64,000 bases of DNA from Epiperipatus broadwayi (Eukaryota > Onychophora > Udeonychophora > Euonychophora > Peripatidae). Location of the stretch: assembly GCA_028023455.1 (NCBI GenBank), contig JAQFVV010000050.1, forward strand, positions 620,001-684,000. Direction: 5' to 3'. The notes beneath the pieces were generated by a model. That model worked only from the letters and a program-made list of their open reading frames with translations, was not told the DNA's origin and did not search any database. The position numbers and the translations under genes are program-made. Shown here one piece after another: positions 32,491 through 45,000 of this stretch (the stretch's first letter is position 1; each line of letters opens with the position of its first letter).

Positions 32491-35016
32491 GAATAATGGC
32501 AAAATGATTCATATATATTTAAGTTTAAATAAAAGTAATATAAAGGTTTTCTTTAATTTATTTAACGGTTTTCTGATTTAATGTTTTACATATATAGTTG
32601 AAACAAGTATTTTCTTTAAATTTGCTTTTTTTTTTAATAAACAAATATGTTAAAAGTTATTTAGTTTTATAAAATAAGAATTACCTGTTCGCAATTAAAA
32701 ATGAGAATTTTTGTAAACAAGATATCAATTAGTGACACATCCGGGTAAAAAAGTAAAATCTGTTTTCTGATTGATTTTTGTTTGCAACAAAAGACTTTTT
32801 CATTAAATCAGAATACCGTTCCTTCTGCTAAGTAATAACACCTGAAAAGGAATTTAATTAATGAAAATGAATCAAATTATATAGTTTATATATTTTGATA
32901 CATTTTTTTAAGGAAATTAAATATAACACCTTGGAGATTTTATCAGTTGTTGTAGAAATTGAATTATATTATTTTGCTTTAATTAAAAGTCAATTGGTCC
33001 CGAGGCTTACGAAATTTCAGAAAGGTGTTAAAGTTTAGTCGAAATGTATAAATAGGGCTTATTTTAAGCGGGAAGATATACTCCATCTTGCTTTTGAAGA
33101 GCTATTACTATCCAAGTTATAAATTGTTTAATTTTACCATGTCCGGCTAAAGTCAGGCAAAATTTTGCTGCCATTCCCGTGATGGAACGCCGAGTTCAAT
33201 CCATCAAATGTCAAAGCAACAACCACACCAAATAAAAGATGTCATAAGCAGCTAAAAGAACTTGCCTTCATTCCAACACCATTTTAAATCATCTCCCAAC
33301 TGAATAAGAACATGCCATAAGCCGCCAAAGAACTCACCTTCGTTCCAGCTCGAATATCTCCAGTTCAGCTATAGGAGAACTGTTTTAATATTATTTAAAA
33401 TCGCAGAGCTCTGTGTGACTTTCAACAACAATCATTATTTCTTCAAAATCAGGTTAGCTAACCATATTATTGCAATTTCTTTCTAAATTATTTTCCAAAT
33501 AATATTGTAAATTCTCTAAAATGAAATACTTTTGCAAATTTCTTTATTAATTCAATATTGTAAACTCTGTCTAAATCGTATTTGAAATCTATAAATGAAA
33601 TATTTTTGCTAAATTTCTTTGTTAATTAATATTTTGCTATATAATTTAATCACTGCAGTTATATTTTGCTTTTCTTTTGCTTATTTTAATTATTGTTAGT
33701 TATGCCTATGTTTCGAAACGGCATGCATTTAATTATAGAATATGTTTTTAAACATATAAATTTAAATTATTTATATAGCGTCATTTCATGCACTGTTTCG
33801 AAACCCAAATTCATATTTTTTCACTTAATAAATTAATTAATATAAATATAAAATGTGGCTTTTCAACCTTTAATTATTATATTACTAAAGATTAAACTAG
33901 CCTGGAGTGCAAGCATAAGTATATTTTTTAGTAAAGTATTCGTAAGTCCCTTATTAAATATACTTTTCCCCCTTTTAAAAGTTTAGTAGTTATAGATAAC
34001 TAAAGAGATTGAACGGGATAAAGTAAAGTTTGTAGCTATATATTCCTGTCAGTAGCATATCGTATTTCTCATGCTACAGAAGAGTTGGCTCTTTTGATCA
34101 AGCTGATGATCTAGTGTTCATTTAATATATGATCTTTAATTTATAATATCCTTCGGCTTGGCGGATGTGGGATTTATTAATATTTTCTCGTTGTGCTGTT
34201 CTTTTTGATATATATATAAGATGGAGCCACGGTAAGTCCAGCCCATCTTCTCTTATGGTTAGTGCAGTAGCAAAGTCTGAGCTACGGGCCAGATTAGCAT
34301 GTAAGTCCCCACCTCTGAACCAAATAAAGGTTCCCCATTAGCAGCATGATGACCGGTTATTGGGTAAACCGTTGTTTGTCACAAAAACCCTAAAACTATT
34401 CTTCCATCCGCAGAGCCACTTTATTATTATACTTTACTTGTGCCTAGCATATTAGTAAAATCGTTATAGCCAACTCATTCCTCCCTAATATGCAGTCTTC
34501 GGCGTTGATCCGAAGCATTCTTGAAAACCCGTTCGATCTAAAGCTATCTGGGACGCTTTAAAAGCCCATAGTTAAAATAAATTTATTATAATTAAGACGT
34601 ATTATTAAGCTTCACTCCAGACTTGGTTTGATTTCATGTACAATAGCCACACGAACTGATGATGAAAGGGCATAACTGGTAAAAGTTAATGTAGTGATTA
34701 GTTATATAGTAGGGTATTTGTTTCCATTAAATAATATTGGAGCAATTAAATAATAGCCAATGTATCAATTATTGGCCTAGAGTAATGTTACTTTATAAAT
34801 AAAATGCCTGCGTGCATTTGCCAACAACAATTGTCAATAAATATATTTTTAATTCATCATATATCAGTTTCTGTCTCATTATTAAATCAACCCAATTCAC
34901 TAATTGCCCATAAGTATTCATTAGTAAAGCCCCTATTATTTAAATATGTTAGATTTTATCTGTGGAATGTCTAGTATTTAGGTTGTTTATATATATGTTT
35001 AAGTCCATGAGTCTTA
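32491..35016. other. Unassigned region with promoter-like TATA box
   Basis: TATAAATAGGGC occurs at 33,048-33,059 on the plus strand. A ~66-bp repeated unit follows near 33,225-33,360 (CATAAGC(A/C)GC(T/C)AAA(A)GAAC). A mixed-composition stretch lies at 34,150-34,560 and an AATAAA near 34,838. This could be a long LTR or a noncoding exon unit, but no reading frame, primer-binding site or second copy was found. Confidence 0.3.
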
Positions 35017-35230
35017 TTGTTTTCTCCGATTTGCTAGTGGGCCGGATGAAGAATTAAATCTCGTGTGCTACCATTGTTATGTTATCCATTGGGTGTTAGA
35101 TCTGGGGCTTGGAGAGTGGGTTCGAATTCAGGCTGGTTCCTGACCAAAATCTAGGGCTCAACTGGGTTTGAAGTACATTTTGTGAGTTCCAGCTCGTGTT
35201 AGATGGATAAGCATGTTTTGACTGGCACAA
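35017..35230 (+). repeat. S2 SINE-like repeat, copy 1
   Basis: ~210 bp, shared with 38,208-38,424. Shared blocks are TTGTTATGTTATCCATT, GTGGGTTCGAATTCAG (a good B-box-like motif at 35,118-35,129), CTGGTTCCTGA and TTGAGTTCCAGCTC-like. The size and B box suggest a tRNA-derived SINE. An A box and target duplication were not clear. Confidence 0.55.
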
Positions 35231-35470
35231 TATTTACACAATATTACTTTCTAAAACACTGGCTGTATTAAAATTATTATAAAATAATTTATTGTGTATT
35301 CCCTAATTCATTCCAAATATATATATATATATGTGTGTGTGTGTTGTACATGTATATATGTAATAATGTGAAACAAATAATCTTCCCATTATTAATGCAA
35401 ACTCCAAATGGATTCGGTTCAATAAGTAGGCTGATCTTGTTAGGAATATTTGCATTGTAAGCTACCCTTT

Positions 35471-35518
<48 letters not shown>

Positions 35519-37149
35519 AGCAAACATACTAACAAAACATTGATTTTTTAAAAATATTTTATTAGACATCATTTTTAAAACTTTTTCTTTTTAAATTGTT
35601 TTTTCTATTAAAATGTATATTTCATAAAATCCAAGATGGAAGATGCAACCATTAATTGTCCAAAAATAATTAAAGGGTTGGAAACACTATTGTTTTAATC
35701 TGTGGAGGGAATTTTTAATTAAAGTTTTTACTTAAAATAAAATGGGGATTAAGATTAATGATTGTAATTTTGTTATAAACATTTTCTCAAATCTATTTCC
35801 AATCTGGAAATAGATTTGAATATATTTTTGGAATGTTATCTAACAGTTGCATCTTTCAAAAACAATGGACAAAGCAATGTAAAATTTCTGTTAGATTAGA
35901 GATTAGATTTTAAACTAAAACTAAATAATTAAAAGCATTCCAGAAATACCTGAGCAGTGTGTAAAATGGTCGGATTTTAAATCACCAATAGATTAGCTAC
36001 TATGATCAGAACTGATTGTTAACATCACTGTAAAACTGAAAATGATGATCGGGTAAAAACCAATCACCTTCCTGACCATTGCTGGGGCATTTCTCCTGCT
36101 AATGTACCATCTAACTGCTGCTCTGAAAGAAAGTAAAAGCCTAAAGAAGGAAGTCTGGAGTGCTAAATAGAAGCTTGCTGTCACCAAGAATTCATTTGGA
36201 TCCTCAATTTGCCATGCATGAGCCTTACTTTGAAAACAGAGTCTTATTTAATTTGCACAAGGTAACTCTTATGCTACAATTTGAAAATAAATCTAGCCTA
36301 ACTTATCTCCAATCCTGCTATCAAGATTTCTCCTAACGTACTGTTCAATTTTCACTCTTTTTAATTAATATGTAAAATGTAATTTGATCTTAAATGATTT
36401 CTATGTATGTAATTTTCTCTCATATGCTCTAGCTTTCTTTAACTGTGGTGCAGTCATTTATTTATAGTTATTTATTACTTGATTTTATATATGCTTTTCT
36501 TATTAACATGCCAATCTCAAGCAATCTGATGAGTTGAATTTCTAAAATCTTTTCTTTCTTTTTAAGTAAACCTTCATGAATCAAGATTATTAATGTCCCC
36601 TTAAAAATAATGCATTATTAATTAATACGCTTGCCAAATTGTTTTTATGAGTCAGCATTTTGTTTATGTTTTAATGCAAAAATTTGTTAGTTTTTTAACT
36701 CTGGATTCTACCTGGGGAAACCAGAACTTAGGCTAATTAACGTTTTGAAATTTAAAAATATTATTTATTAAATTCTGAAAGGGTGACTTATAATTTGTTT
36801 TCTATATAACTGCTAATTTTACTTTATTTTTCATACTCTTAAAATATCAAATACAGTACTTAAATATTCTCAGTTGTTGTAAAATCCACGAAGGTGGGAT
36901 TGAATCATTTTTAAACAGCAGAAAAGGAAGGGGATAAATTTTAATGTATATTTTACTATTTTAGTTATTAAGTAAAATCTTGTATATGTATATTACAGCA
37001 GCATCATGCATTATCTGTATAAATTATGGCATTAAAACTAGGGTCATTTATTTTTAAAGCAGTAAAACTTATTCAAGGTCATTAGTGACATTTAACATTA
37101 CTGTGTTACTGACATTCGACCTAACTTCATATATATTACATGCTTCTAA
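35231..37149. other. AT-rich DNA with a TA microsatellite and a perfect palindrome
   Basis: (TA)n lies at 35,474-35,516. A perfect 15-bp inverted repeat TCAAATCTATTTCCA with a 3-base loop lies at ~35,788-35,820. No exon or RNA gene was recognised. Confidence 0.45.
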
Positions 37150-37400
37150 TCTTCTAATCTGTGGGTTGTGACAAGTTTGAACCCATAGATTTTTTTCTCA
37201 AGCCTTGTCCTGAGAATAGTTGACCTCCCAGAACCACTTATTTCATATAAAAAGGCCTCTGGTGCTGATTCCCATAAGTCTGGCACATGCTATGCCTATC
37301 CACTTTCTTCATATAAAAGGCCTGCATGTTGGTGATGTCCACGACATGCCTTATCCACATTTCTCTAAGCACTGCCCAAAAAGTGGTGTCTTAGACTTCG
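37150..37400. repeat. Local duplication of a ~80-bp unit
   Basis: TTCATATAAAAAGGCCTCTGG and TTCATATAAAAGGCCTGCATG, each followed by GGTG(C/A)TG and a TGCCTTATCCAC / TGCCTATCCAC block, form two related units at ~37,240-37,365. The plus-strand frame across them (66 codons) has no recognisable family, and I treat it as non-coding. Confidence 0.4.
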
Positions 37401-37529
37401 TCTTTCATCCAGAAGCATGAATTTTCCTGTTATTTCTTGGCTATTATGTCAGCACCGCAAACTTCGTATTATTTCTTTTGCTTCATGACCCAGTTTTAAT
37501 GCTCTAATATTAAAATTGTGCTCTGCTTA

Positions 37530-37563
<34 letters not shown>

Positions 37564-38207
37564 AATGCCAACTACTACTAGTTTTATTAATTAAATTTAT
37601 TTCATTCTTATACAATCCTATCATTGTAATTTGTTATTTATGTATTTAAAAGTATTTGCCTTGGGGGAAATAAAGCTTTCTTACCAGCACTAATTAAAAG
37701 AATTTTCATTATTTTGTCATATAATCAAATATGTTTTCAAATTTATGTTGTTTATTTTCATGACCATAATGGCATGAAAATAGTTTATATCTGTAATGAG
37801 TCTCGAAATGCTCCCCAAAATAATGTTAATCACCATGTTTCAGAACTGTAACCCACAGCGTTAATAGCAATTTTATGTAATATTTTTCTAATAATTGATT
37901 GGCATCTTAATACTGTACCCACCAAAGATGTGTGTTTATTTATAATATATTATTTAGCTAATAAAAGAGCATTTGAGAAATAATAGCATGAATGACAATA
38001 TATAATTATCTATCGTTTGATAGACCGCTTGCTCATTCATGCACATGCTAATGTTTGCAATTAATTCATAATGTATAATAAGTTGTCATTATATTAAACT
38101 TTATTTTTATTGTCTAACTTATTTGAGTAGTTCAAATTCCTTTTTCCTCTACTTCCACATGTACAACTAAAGTAGATGCATATTTTAATTTTGTTAATAG
38201 ATGTCTC
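37401..38207. other. AT-rich DNA with a TA microsatellite
   Basis: (TA)n at 37,530-37,563; nothing else was recognised. Confidence 0.45.
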
Positions 38208-38424
38208 ATTATCTTCTCCACTCTGCTAGTCGGCTGGATTTAAAATTAATTCTTGTGTGCCATCATTGTTATGTTATCCATTAGGTGTTTGATCTGGGTC
38301 TTAGAGAATGGGTTCAAATTCAGTTTGGTTCCTGATCTAAATCTCAGGCTTGACTGGATTTGAAGTACATTTTTTTGAGTTCCAGCTCATGTTAGATGAA
38401 TAAACATGTTTTGACCAGTACAAT
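38208..38424 (+). repeat. S2 SINE-like repeat, copy 2
   Basis: It aligns end to end with 35,017-35,230. The B-box position reads GGGTTCAAATTCAG (38,310-38,323). Divergence of roughly 20% by eye suggests old copies. Confidence 0.55.
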
Positions 38425-38444
38425 GCTTATATACATTCTACTAT

Positions 38445-39099
38445 ATATTTTAAAAATCTTGTAGATTATACTTTGATAAAATTCCAAAGAATTAAAGTGA
38501 ATTGAAATCAACTTTTTCCAATCAAGAGAGAGTAGTTCTTAATTCATGTGCTTTTGTGACCCTAGCTAATTAATATAAAAAGGGTTGATAAAAAGACTAA
38601 TTTTAGTTTTGGTTAATAATGTTTTTTGGAGATGTAGTTGGTAGTGGCATAAGTAGCTAGCTAGCAGAGTAATCCAGATCAGGACAGAAAATTACCATGA
38701 AAATATAAGACTGCAAGAAGGGAAAGTCTAAACACTGTTTTATAGTTCATAATAGAGTTTGAATTCATATGGAGATAAGGGTAAACTTCACATATTTCAT
38801 AACTACAAATGTGTTCCTGAAGACAGTTTGCTTACCTGAAATATATCCAATACAGGGCAGAAGAGAAATCAATGCAGTTACTTGAGTTATACCTTTTCCA
38901 AGGTGACTATAAGCCAATCTCACCCAAAGAAATCTCTCAGCTTGCTAAAGAATTAATTATATGTATATTATTTCAGCTATATCCTGAGAAGTAGAGATAA
39001 ACATATATACATGAAGTATAATTGGTGAGTTATTTTTTATTCCTTAAAATGACATTTTAATCCTATATTTTAAATTTAAAAATGTTATAATTAAGAGCA
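38445..39099 (+). repeat. R-A copy 4, first part
   Basis: It begins at the TTGTAGATTATACTTTGATAAAATTC block (compare 48,420) and runs to the AAATGACATTTTAA block and TTTAAATTTAAAAATGTTATAATTAA. It is 5'-truncated. The rest of this copy lies at 41,202-42,066 and 47,077-48,078. Confidence 0.58.
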
Positions 39100-41201
39100 A
39101 CATGTGAGGGTGATATCTATATTGTAACAGGAACTGGGTTCAAACCCTGTTACAAAAAGGAACGAGAATATAGTTGTATATAATTTTTATTTATTTATTA
39201 ATATTAGATAATTATTTATAAAAGTTGCACATACCAAGCATACGTGTATTTGCTGGAACGAAGGGTGTGGATATATTATGAGTGGCATAAATATATGTAG
39301 GTAGATATTATTGTTGAGAACAGGAAAGTAGAAATTTAGAAGACTTTAAAGCAGGTAAAAAAAAAGTTTTTTCTTTTTGTGAGTATAAATTTCCTGAATG
39401 AATTGGCAAAATGGATCGCATTGATCAATAGAAAGAAAGAAAAATAAAGAAAGCAAAATCCAACTGCTTGAATGGATATATTTTTTTTGTGTGTGTTTGT
39501 TTTAATTAAATGGATTTTTCAGAAATAATTTTGATTAAGAAAAATGAACATGGTGTGCCATTAGTTATTGAACTATTTTTCGATCCCTTTTGTTTGGTTA
39601 AAGTTGGCAACAGGATTTGTAATTAAAAGTTCAGGAATTTAAAAGAAAAAAGAGAGATAAGTAAAAGTCAAGATTGCTAAGTGGTTTTCCTTTTGTTTAA
39701 CATTTTTATAAGAAACTCTATTTTTGAAACAAAGGAATACCAGCAATCAGGAGGGAGGCAACTGGGATTGACTAATTAATTTGAAAAAATGGACAGTTGA
39801 GCTCTGCTAGTCTTACGTGCAAGATATTCTAAATTTGAGTTGAAGAAAATTTATTAGCTGAAAAGAAGAAAGTTGAAGAAGCAAATTGTGAAAACTAAAC
39901 TACATATATGAGTGACCTCATGGATCACATGGGGTAGAATCACCATCGTGCTTGGTCGGTGTTCGGACTCCAGCCATTTTAATATGCCACATTAATATAT
40001 TCTACTATCAGCATCTCCAACTGCCCTACATAACTGAAGCTGTTTGAATCCAGTGTAGATCGTATGCCATTCTGGAATTAAGCTGAAAGAATAAAGAACA
40101 GAAGATTGAATACGCCACTTTAGAGGGACCAAAGGAATGAAATGTTAAGTGGAAGTGATGGACACCATATTTGCCTAGGTAGGACTCACGGAATCTTTTT
40201 TTTGCGAGTGCACACGGAAACACATAAGCAAGTTATTCAAATTATACTATACCGGTAAATATACACTTATTATGCCATTTTCAAATTTTAAAATTAATCC
40301 AACCTAATTGCAAGAATATTTCATATTATACCTGTATTATTAAATATTTCTTTTTTTTATTGTCTTCTCCTGAATAATATTTCATTAAAATATTTATTAT
40401 ATGTATATGTGTGCCATTTATTGATTGTGTTTTTTTAAATAAGTAATAGTAGATCTGTAGCTAAATTATTGATTTAGTGCGATACACGTTATAGAATTTA
40501 TGAGTTCCAAAATCTTATACACGTGTGTGCTGGTGCGAACTTAGCGATAATTTATAGCAAGACAGATTAGATAGAAAAGTATATGAGGATTGTAAAAGAT
40601 TTAGTTAAAACTTTAATGGGATAACAAAAATAGAAAGATATAGAACGAATTGATTTGAAATTGCATTCCCTTTCATTTCTTCTCCGGTGCACGGTGCTAC
40701 CACACCTTGAACATTAAGATGGGCTACTAATTAAAAGGCTGAATCAAATAAATATTTGATGGACCCTACGATACTTGTTGAATAACGAGTTTGGTGCTTG
40801 GCAACGAACAAAAAAAATACATTCGTTATCCATAAACGTAGAGGTCTAGTTAAAGTTAAGTTAAACCTGGGAGGGTTCGATTTCATTACCTGATGTGTAT
40901 GTGTTTTGCTGTCAGTTACTTTATTTACCCCTTTGAATGACCCACAGTTTGGGAAAACTTTGCGTAAGGGGTGAATGACTCGATTTGTTTTCAGGAAAAC
41001 TTCGTATGGTAAGGGCCGAAAGTTATATATATGCGTCACTGTAAAAATTCACCCTCGGAAAGAATAACTGTAGAAAATTTGGTTTGATAAAAGTAAAGGT
41101 TTGAATTCAGCTAAATTATAATTTTAAAACGTAAACAGTACTCAGAATAGGGGTAAATTGTTTCAATATAGAGAGAATGATATATTAAATTTTTGTAAGT
41201 T
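39100..41201. other. Segment not shared with other R-A copies
   Basis: ~2.1 kb between two R-A parts. It begins near a 32-bp hairpin, TGTAACAGG ... CCTGTTACA (39,132-39,163), whose interior holds GGGTTCAAACC, a B-box-like motif. It also holds mixed-composition blocks at 39,905-40,230 and 40,680-41,040. The same 17-base string CTTAAAATGACATTTTA occurs at 39,043 and 41,202. No convincing coding sequence was found. Confidence 0.4.
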
Positions 41202-42028
41202 CTTAAAATGACATTTTACAGTACAAGTAAATAATTTTACTTATGTTAGACATCTAAAAATGTAGATTTAATTCATAGATGATTTTATATTTGTTTTTTA
41301 AGAGAATAAGTGAAATTTATATATTTTCAATGTGCAAATAACTGTGATAGATATATATAGAACAATAATATTTTAAGTCATTTAAAATTCTATATATTTT
41401 AAAAGATAACAACCTTGAATGAATTGATTGATCATAGACACTTCTAAAACTACAAAATCTTTTAGGGTGGAAAAAAGAAAACAAAAGAAGTTTGCTGGTG
41501 CTTTTTTTTCAAAGACATTTATAATTAGTTAAGAATAACTTGATAAAAAAGACATTTTGTAACATGTCAAAGATTGATATTATTATTATATAAAAAACAC
41601 AAAAAGGAAGAAGTAGATTTAGATTATTTTTTATATACACATGTGAGTGTGAGTTTTATGTATGGTTTCCAAATGGAAGTAATTATAAAAAATATACTTA
41701 ATAATTTCATTATTTTATAAATTCAAATATGATAGAAAATAAAATTCATTTATAGAGTTATGATGATATTAAATAATAAATAATACCACACAGATGATAT
41801 GTATATGTTTTGGATATAATATTAGTATAAGGTATTTATATCATTTAAAAGTAATAACCTAAGATTTTTATTTTACGGCAAGTCAAACATGTTCAAAAAT
41901 ATTATGCTACATATCTGTGTGCATATATTAATGCATGTATGAAGACGTATATGTAAAATTTAATCATTGTTTTAATTAAATGCTAATTCAAAAATGTTCA
42001 TTTTAAAATTATAATGCATGTCTGTGTG

Positions 42029-42066
<38 letters not shown>
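41202..42066 (+). repeat. R-A copy 4, second part
   Basis: It aligns with 25,441-26,400 of copy 2 (ATAGATGATTTTATATTTG, GTGAGTTTTATGTATGG, AATGCATGTCTGTGTG) and ends in (TA)n at 42,033-42,066. Confidence 0.6.
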
Positions 42067-42069
<3 letters not shown>

Positions 42070-45000
42070 TAACCTTGTCTTGTGCATCCTCACTTCCAGA
42101 TAATATATGATATGAAATAAAATGGGTTCTATCTCAGTTAATAATTAATAACTAAAATATTCAGCATTAAAATTAAAATATTTCACTAGCTCAAATTTAA
42201 AATACGAATAAGGTTCAGTTTATAAAAATAAATTAAATAAATATTTAATATTTTCATGAGACTTGAAGTGAAAATACAGGTGACAAGATAGATTACATTG
42301 AGCCAATATCCCACAGGATACTACCTCAATGGCATAAGAACACTATCCCCCCTTTATTACTATTTCAAATAACAAACTCATAGTATTCTTACGACTTTAA
42401 TAACTTCTACTCACTAAGATTAAACTAATAATTAAATCTTAATCTTCTATTTAATAATAATCTAGCTCAAATAAAATAATCTCAGGTTCATAAAGTTTAT
42501 TCTAAGTTAATTTAAAAATACGGTAGTAAAATATGAGAAGGGATTTTATGTCATAATCTACTACACTGAAACTAATAATAATAAATAACAGTAATAATAT
42601 TCTTCATTGTTTAACTAATTCTGTATATCTTTTCTTTTTACTATAATTTTATTACCATAATAAAATAATGAAATAATATAATATGATCTTATATCTTCAT
42701 GTAATGATATAATAAATACGTGGTAGCATTTTAATAATCTGACAAACAAAATATGTGTGGCAACTGATAGCATATAATTTAATATAATATTGTGATAACT
42801 GATTTATGACCAATAAAATAATGTAAGATTATGATTATTTAATTATAATGAATACCAATAAAATATTTAAAATTCTTAAAATAATTCTCTATTTATCTTT
42901 TGTGCAAAATTATATATTTGTTTCAATTATTATGCATATATCGTGATTTCATGCAGCGATGTGGAGAAATAAATAACTCGGACACAAAATTTTTGAAATA
43001 ACAAAATTTAACAAAGTTTATTACTAACAACAAATAAATAAACAATTTATTTACACTATTTACAGTGGATATCCTTAACTTTTTTTACTTTACAGTTTGA
43101 TCTACCGGGTTATAAAAAAAATAATTTATATTTCAATTATATCTTTATTTAGATTTAGGACAAAATTTAAAAAAAATGTTACTATTTGGTTTCTCATTAT
43201 GGTTAACTTATTACAAATATATTTATCTACTTTATTAGCAACAGCATTTTATCCTTAATATTATTAAACTATCTTATTTTAAAAAATTCATACTTAGAAA
43301 ACATTCTATAGAAAACAAAATTTTATAATGAGTATGGATTTCTCAAAATATTAAAAAAAATTTCATCTTGCAAAGTCAAAGATGTTACACAAAATATTAT
43401 CCAAAATTCAGTACTAGATTTTAGTATTTATCACACAATGTTTACTAATCATAATATATTCTTCTTTAAGCCTTACTTTAGTATGATATAAGTGTAATCA
43501 TCAATATATTTCTGTTAATCAATAAACAAAAAATATACTATGCATATTGTTTACATAATTTACTTTGTACTATTGTATTTTAAAAATATGCAATACTTAT
43601 TTTTCTCTTAAAAAAAATAATACTAAAGCATTTAAAATTATTATCACTTTAAAGAAAATATCTTTGTTTAGATACTTTATTTTAAAAAAGTTTATATTTC
43701 ATTTCCGAAATAAAATTCAAAATATATTCTATGATTCTTTTCTTTCCTTAGGATACTTTGGATCTTCAATTTTAAGTTATAACGTCCTATTCCTTCTAAG
43801 CAAATAAACCAATCTTATACAAAACGATAGCATAACCTAAGTTCTAAATTATTTATCATTTCTCTTAAACATATCTTACTGAACGATGCAGTTACATGAA
43901 ATAAAGATAGCGAAAACAGATGCATAGGATTAAGGAAGAAAGCTAGAGTATTACTCTTAACATATCTCAAAATCATGGCACAGTGCGAAGAGGTATGACA
44001 TTTACCTGCCTAATATCCTCTAGTACAGGGACGATGTTAAAGCTATTTCTTCAGCTTTATTAGAACATCAAATATTTAAAGAAATATAAACACTGTCCAA
44101 ATAAAATGTGTATCAGTCATAGGGCTTTGTTAACTATGCTGATATTCACATAAAGACTAAATATTATTTCCATTCCTTATAACATCCTATTTCTTAAAAC
44201 ATCATCTTGGTTTCCTGTTCACTAAGTACTTCCAAGCCACTATCTCAACATTATTTCTCAAGATTTTCCACATCTTACATCGATAAATAACTATCTGCAT
44301 TTACAAAACAATAAATAAAATTCATTAATAGTTAAACAATCTAGCTGTTCCACAAGAAAAGTCTGCTTACTTCATTATTCTATATGTCTAATCATATACA
44401 ATCTACTTAGACAATATTTGAATATCCAATAACATGAAAATTTTAAAAGAATCACATAATTATTTGTTATGTTGGATTATATCACTAATAAAAAAAAATC
44501 GTCGTATGCATATTTTCAAATCAATCCTATCTCATAATGTTTTTTAAAATGTTGTATGAAATGCGGTACATATAAGTAAAAAAACTTTTACACTTCATTC
44601 TTCCAATTTATGGATGATCTAAAGAAAACAAAAAAAATATACATTATAAATTATCAATAGTTATTATTATTACCAATAACCTTTATCTAGTCATCGTGTT
44701 CAGTAGGCTTCCTTTATCCACTTGAGCATTGCAGATATAAAAAAAATTCACACCCATACACTTTATATTAAAATATTTTTAGCTAAATTATTAGATTGTT
44801 ATATTATAAAATTTTAATATTAATAAATTAATGTTTTTATGTTTTTCCTAATCTTATATAAAAATTTAGATTTAAACTAGGTTAACAAAATAAAAGGAAT
44901 CAAAACTATAATTACATATTTTCTTGACGATAGTTCCTGATAAGTCCAAAATGTTTATTATTTTCTCTAGAGTTTTTAAAAATGTTCTCCTCCAAGCGCG

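Noticed and set aside
33048-33460. TATA box followed by a possible first exon with a GTTAGC donor
   Set aside because: A single promoter-like string in AT-rich DNA and a weak donor; no coding frame. Mentioned only in the region note.
34190-34225. Micro-exon ATGGAGCCACG between TATATAAG and GTAAGTCC
   Set aside because: The acceptor has a poor pyrimidine tract and no flanking exons are visible; likely chance.
35118-35129. tRNA gene at the GGTTCGAATTC motif
   Set aside because: Repeated in a ~210-bp interspersed element (38.2 kb) and no cloverleaf could be formed.
37220-37420. 66-codon frame over the duplicated unit at 37.2 kb
   Set aside because: It arises from a local duplication; no family features or splice sites that would make it an exon.
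43565-43807. 80-codon Phe/Lys/Ile-rich frame
   Set aside because: The composition follows the AT-rich insert; no homology or start context.
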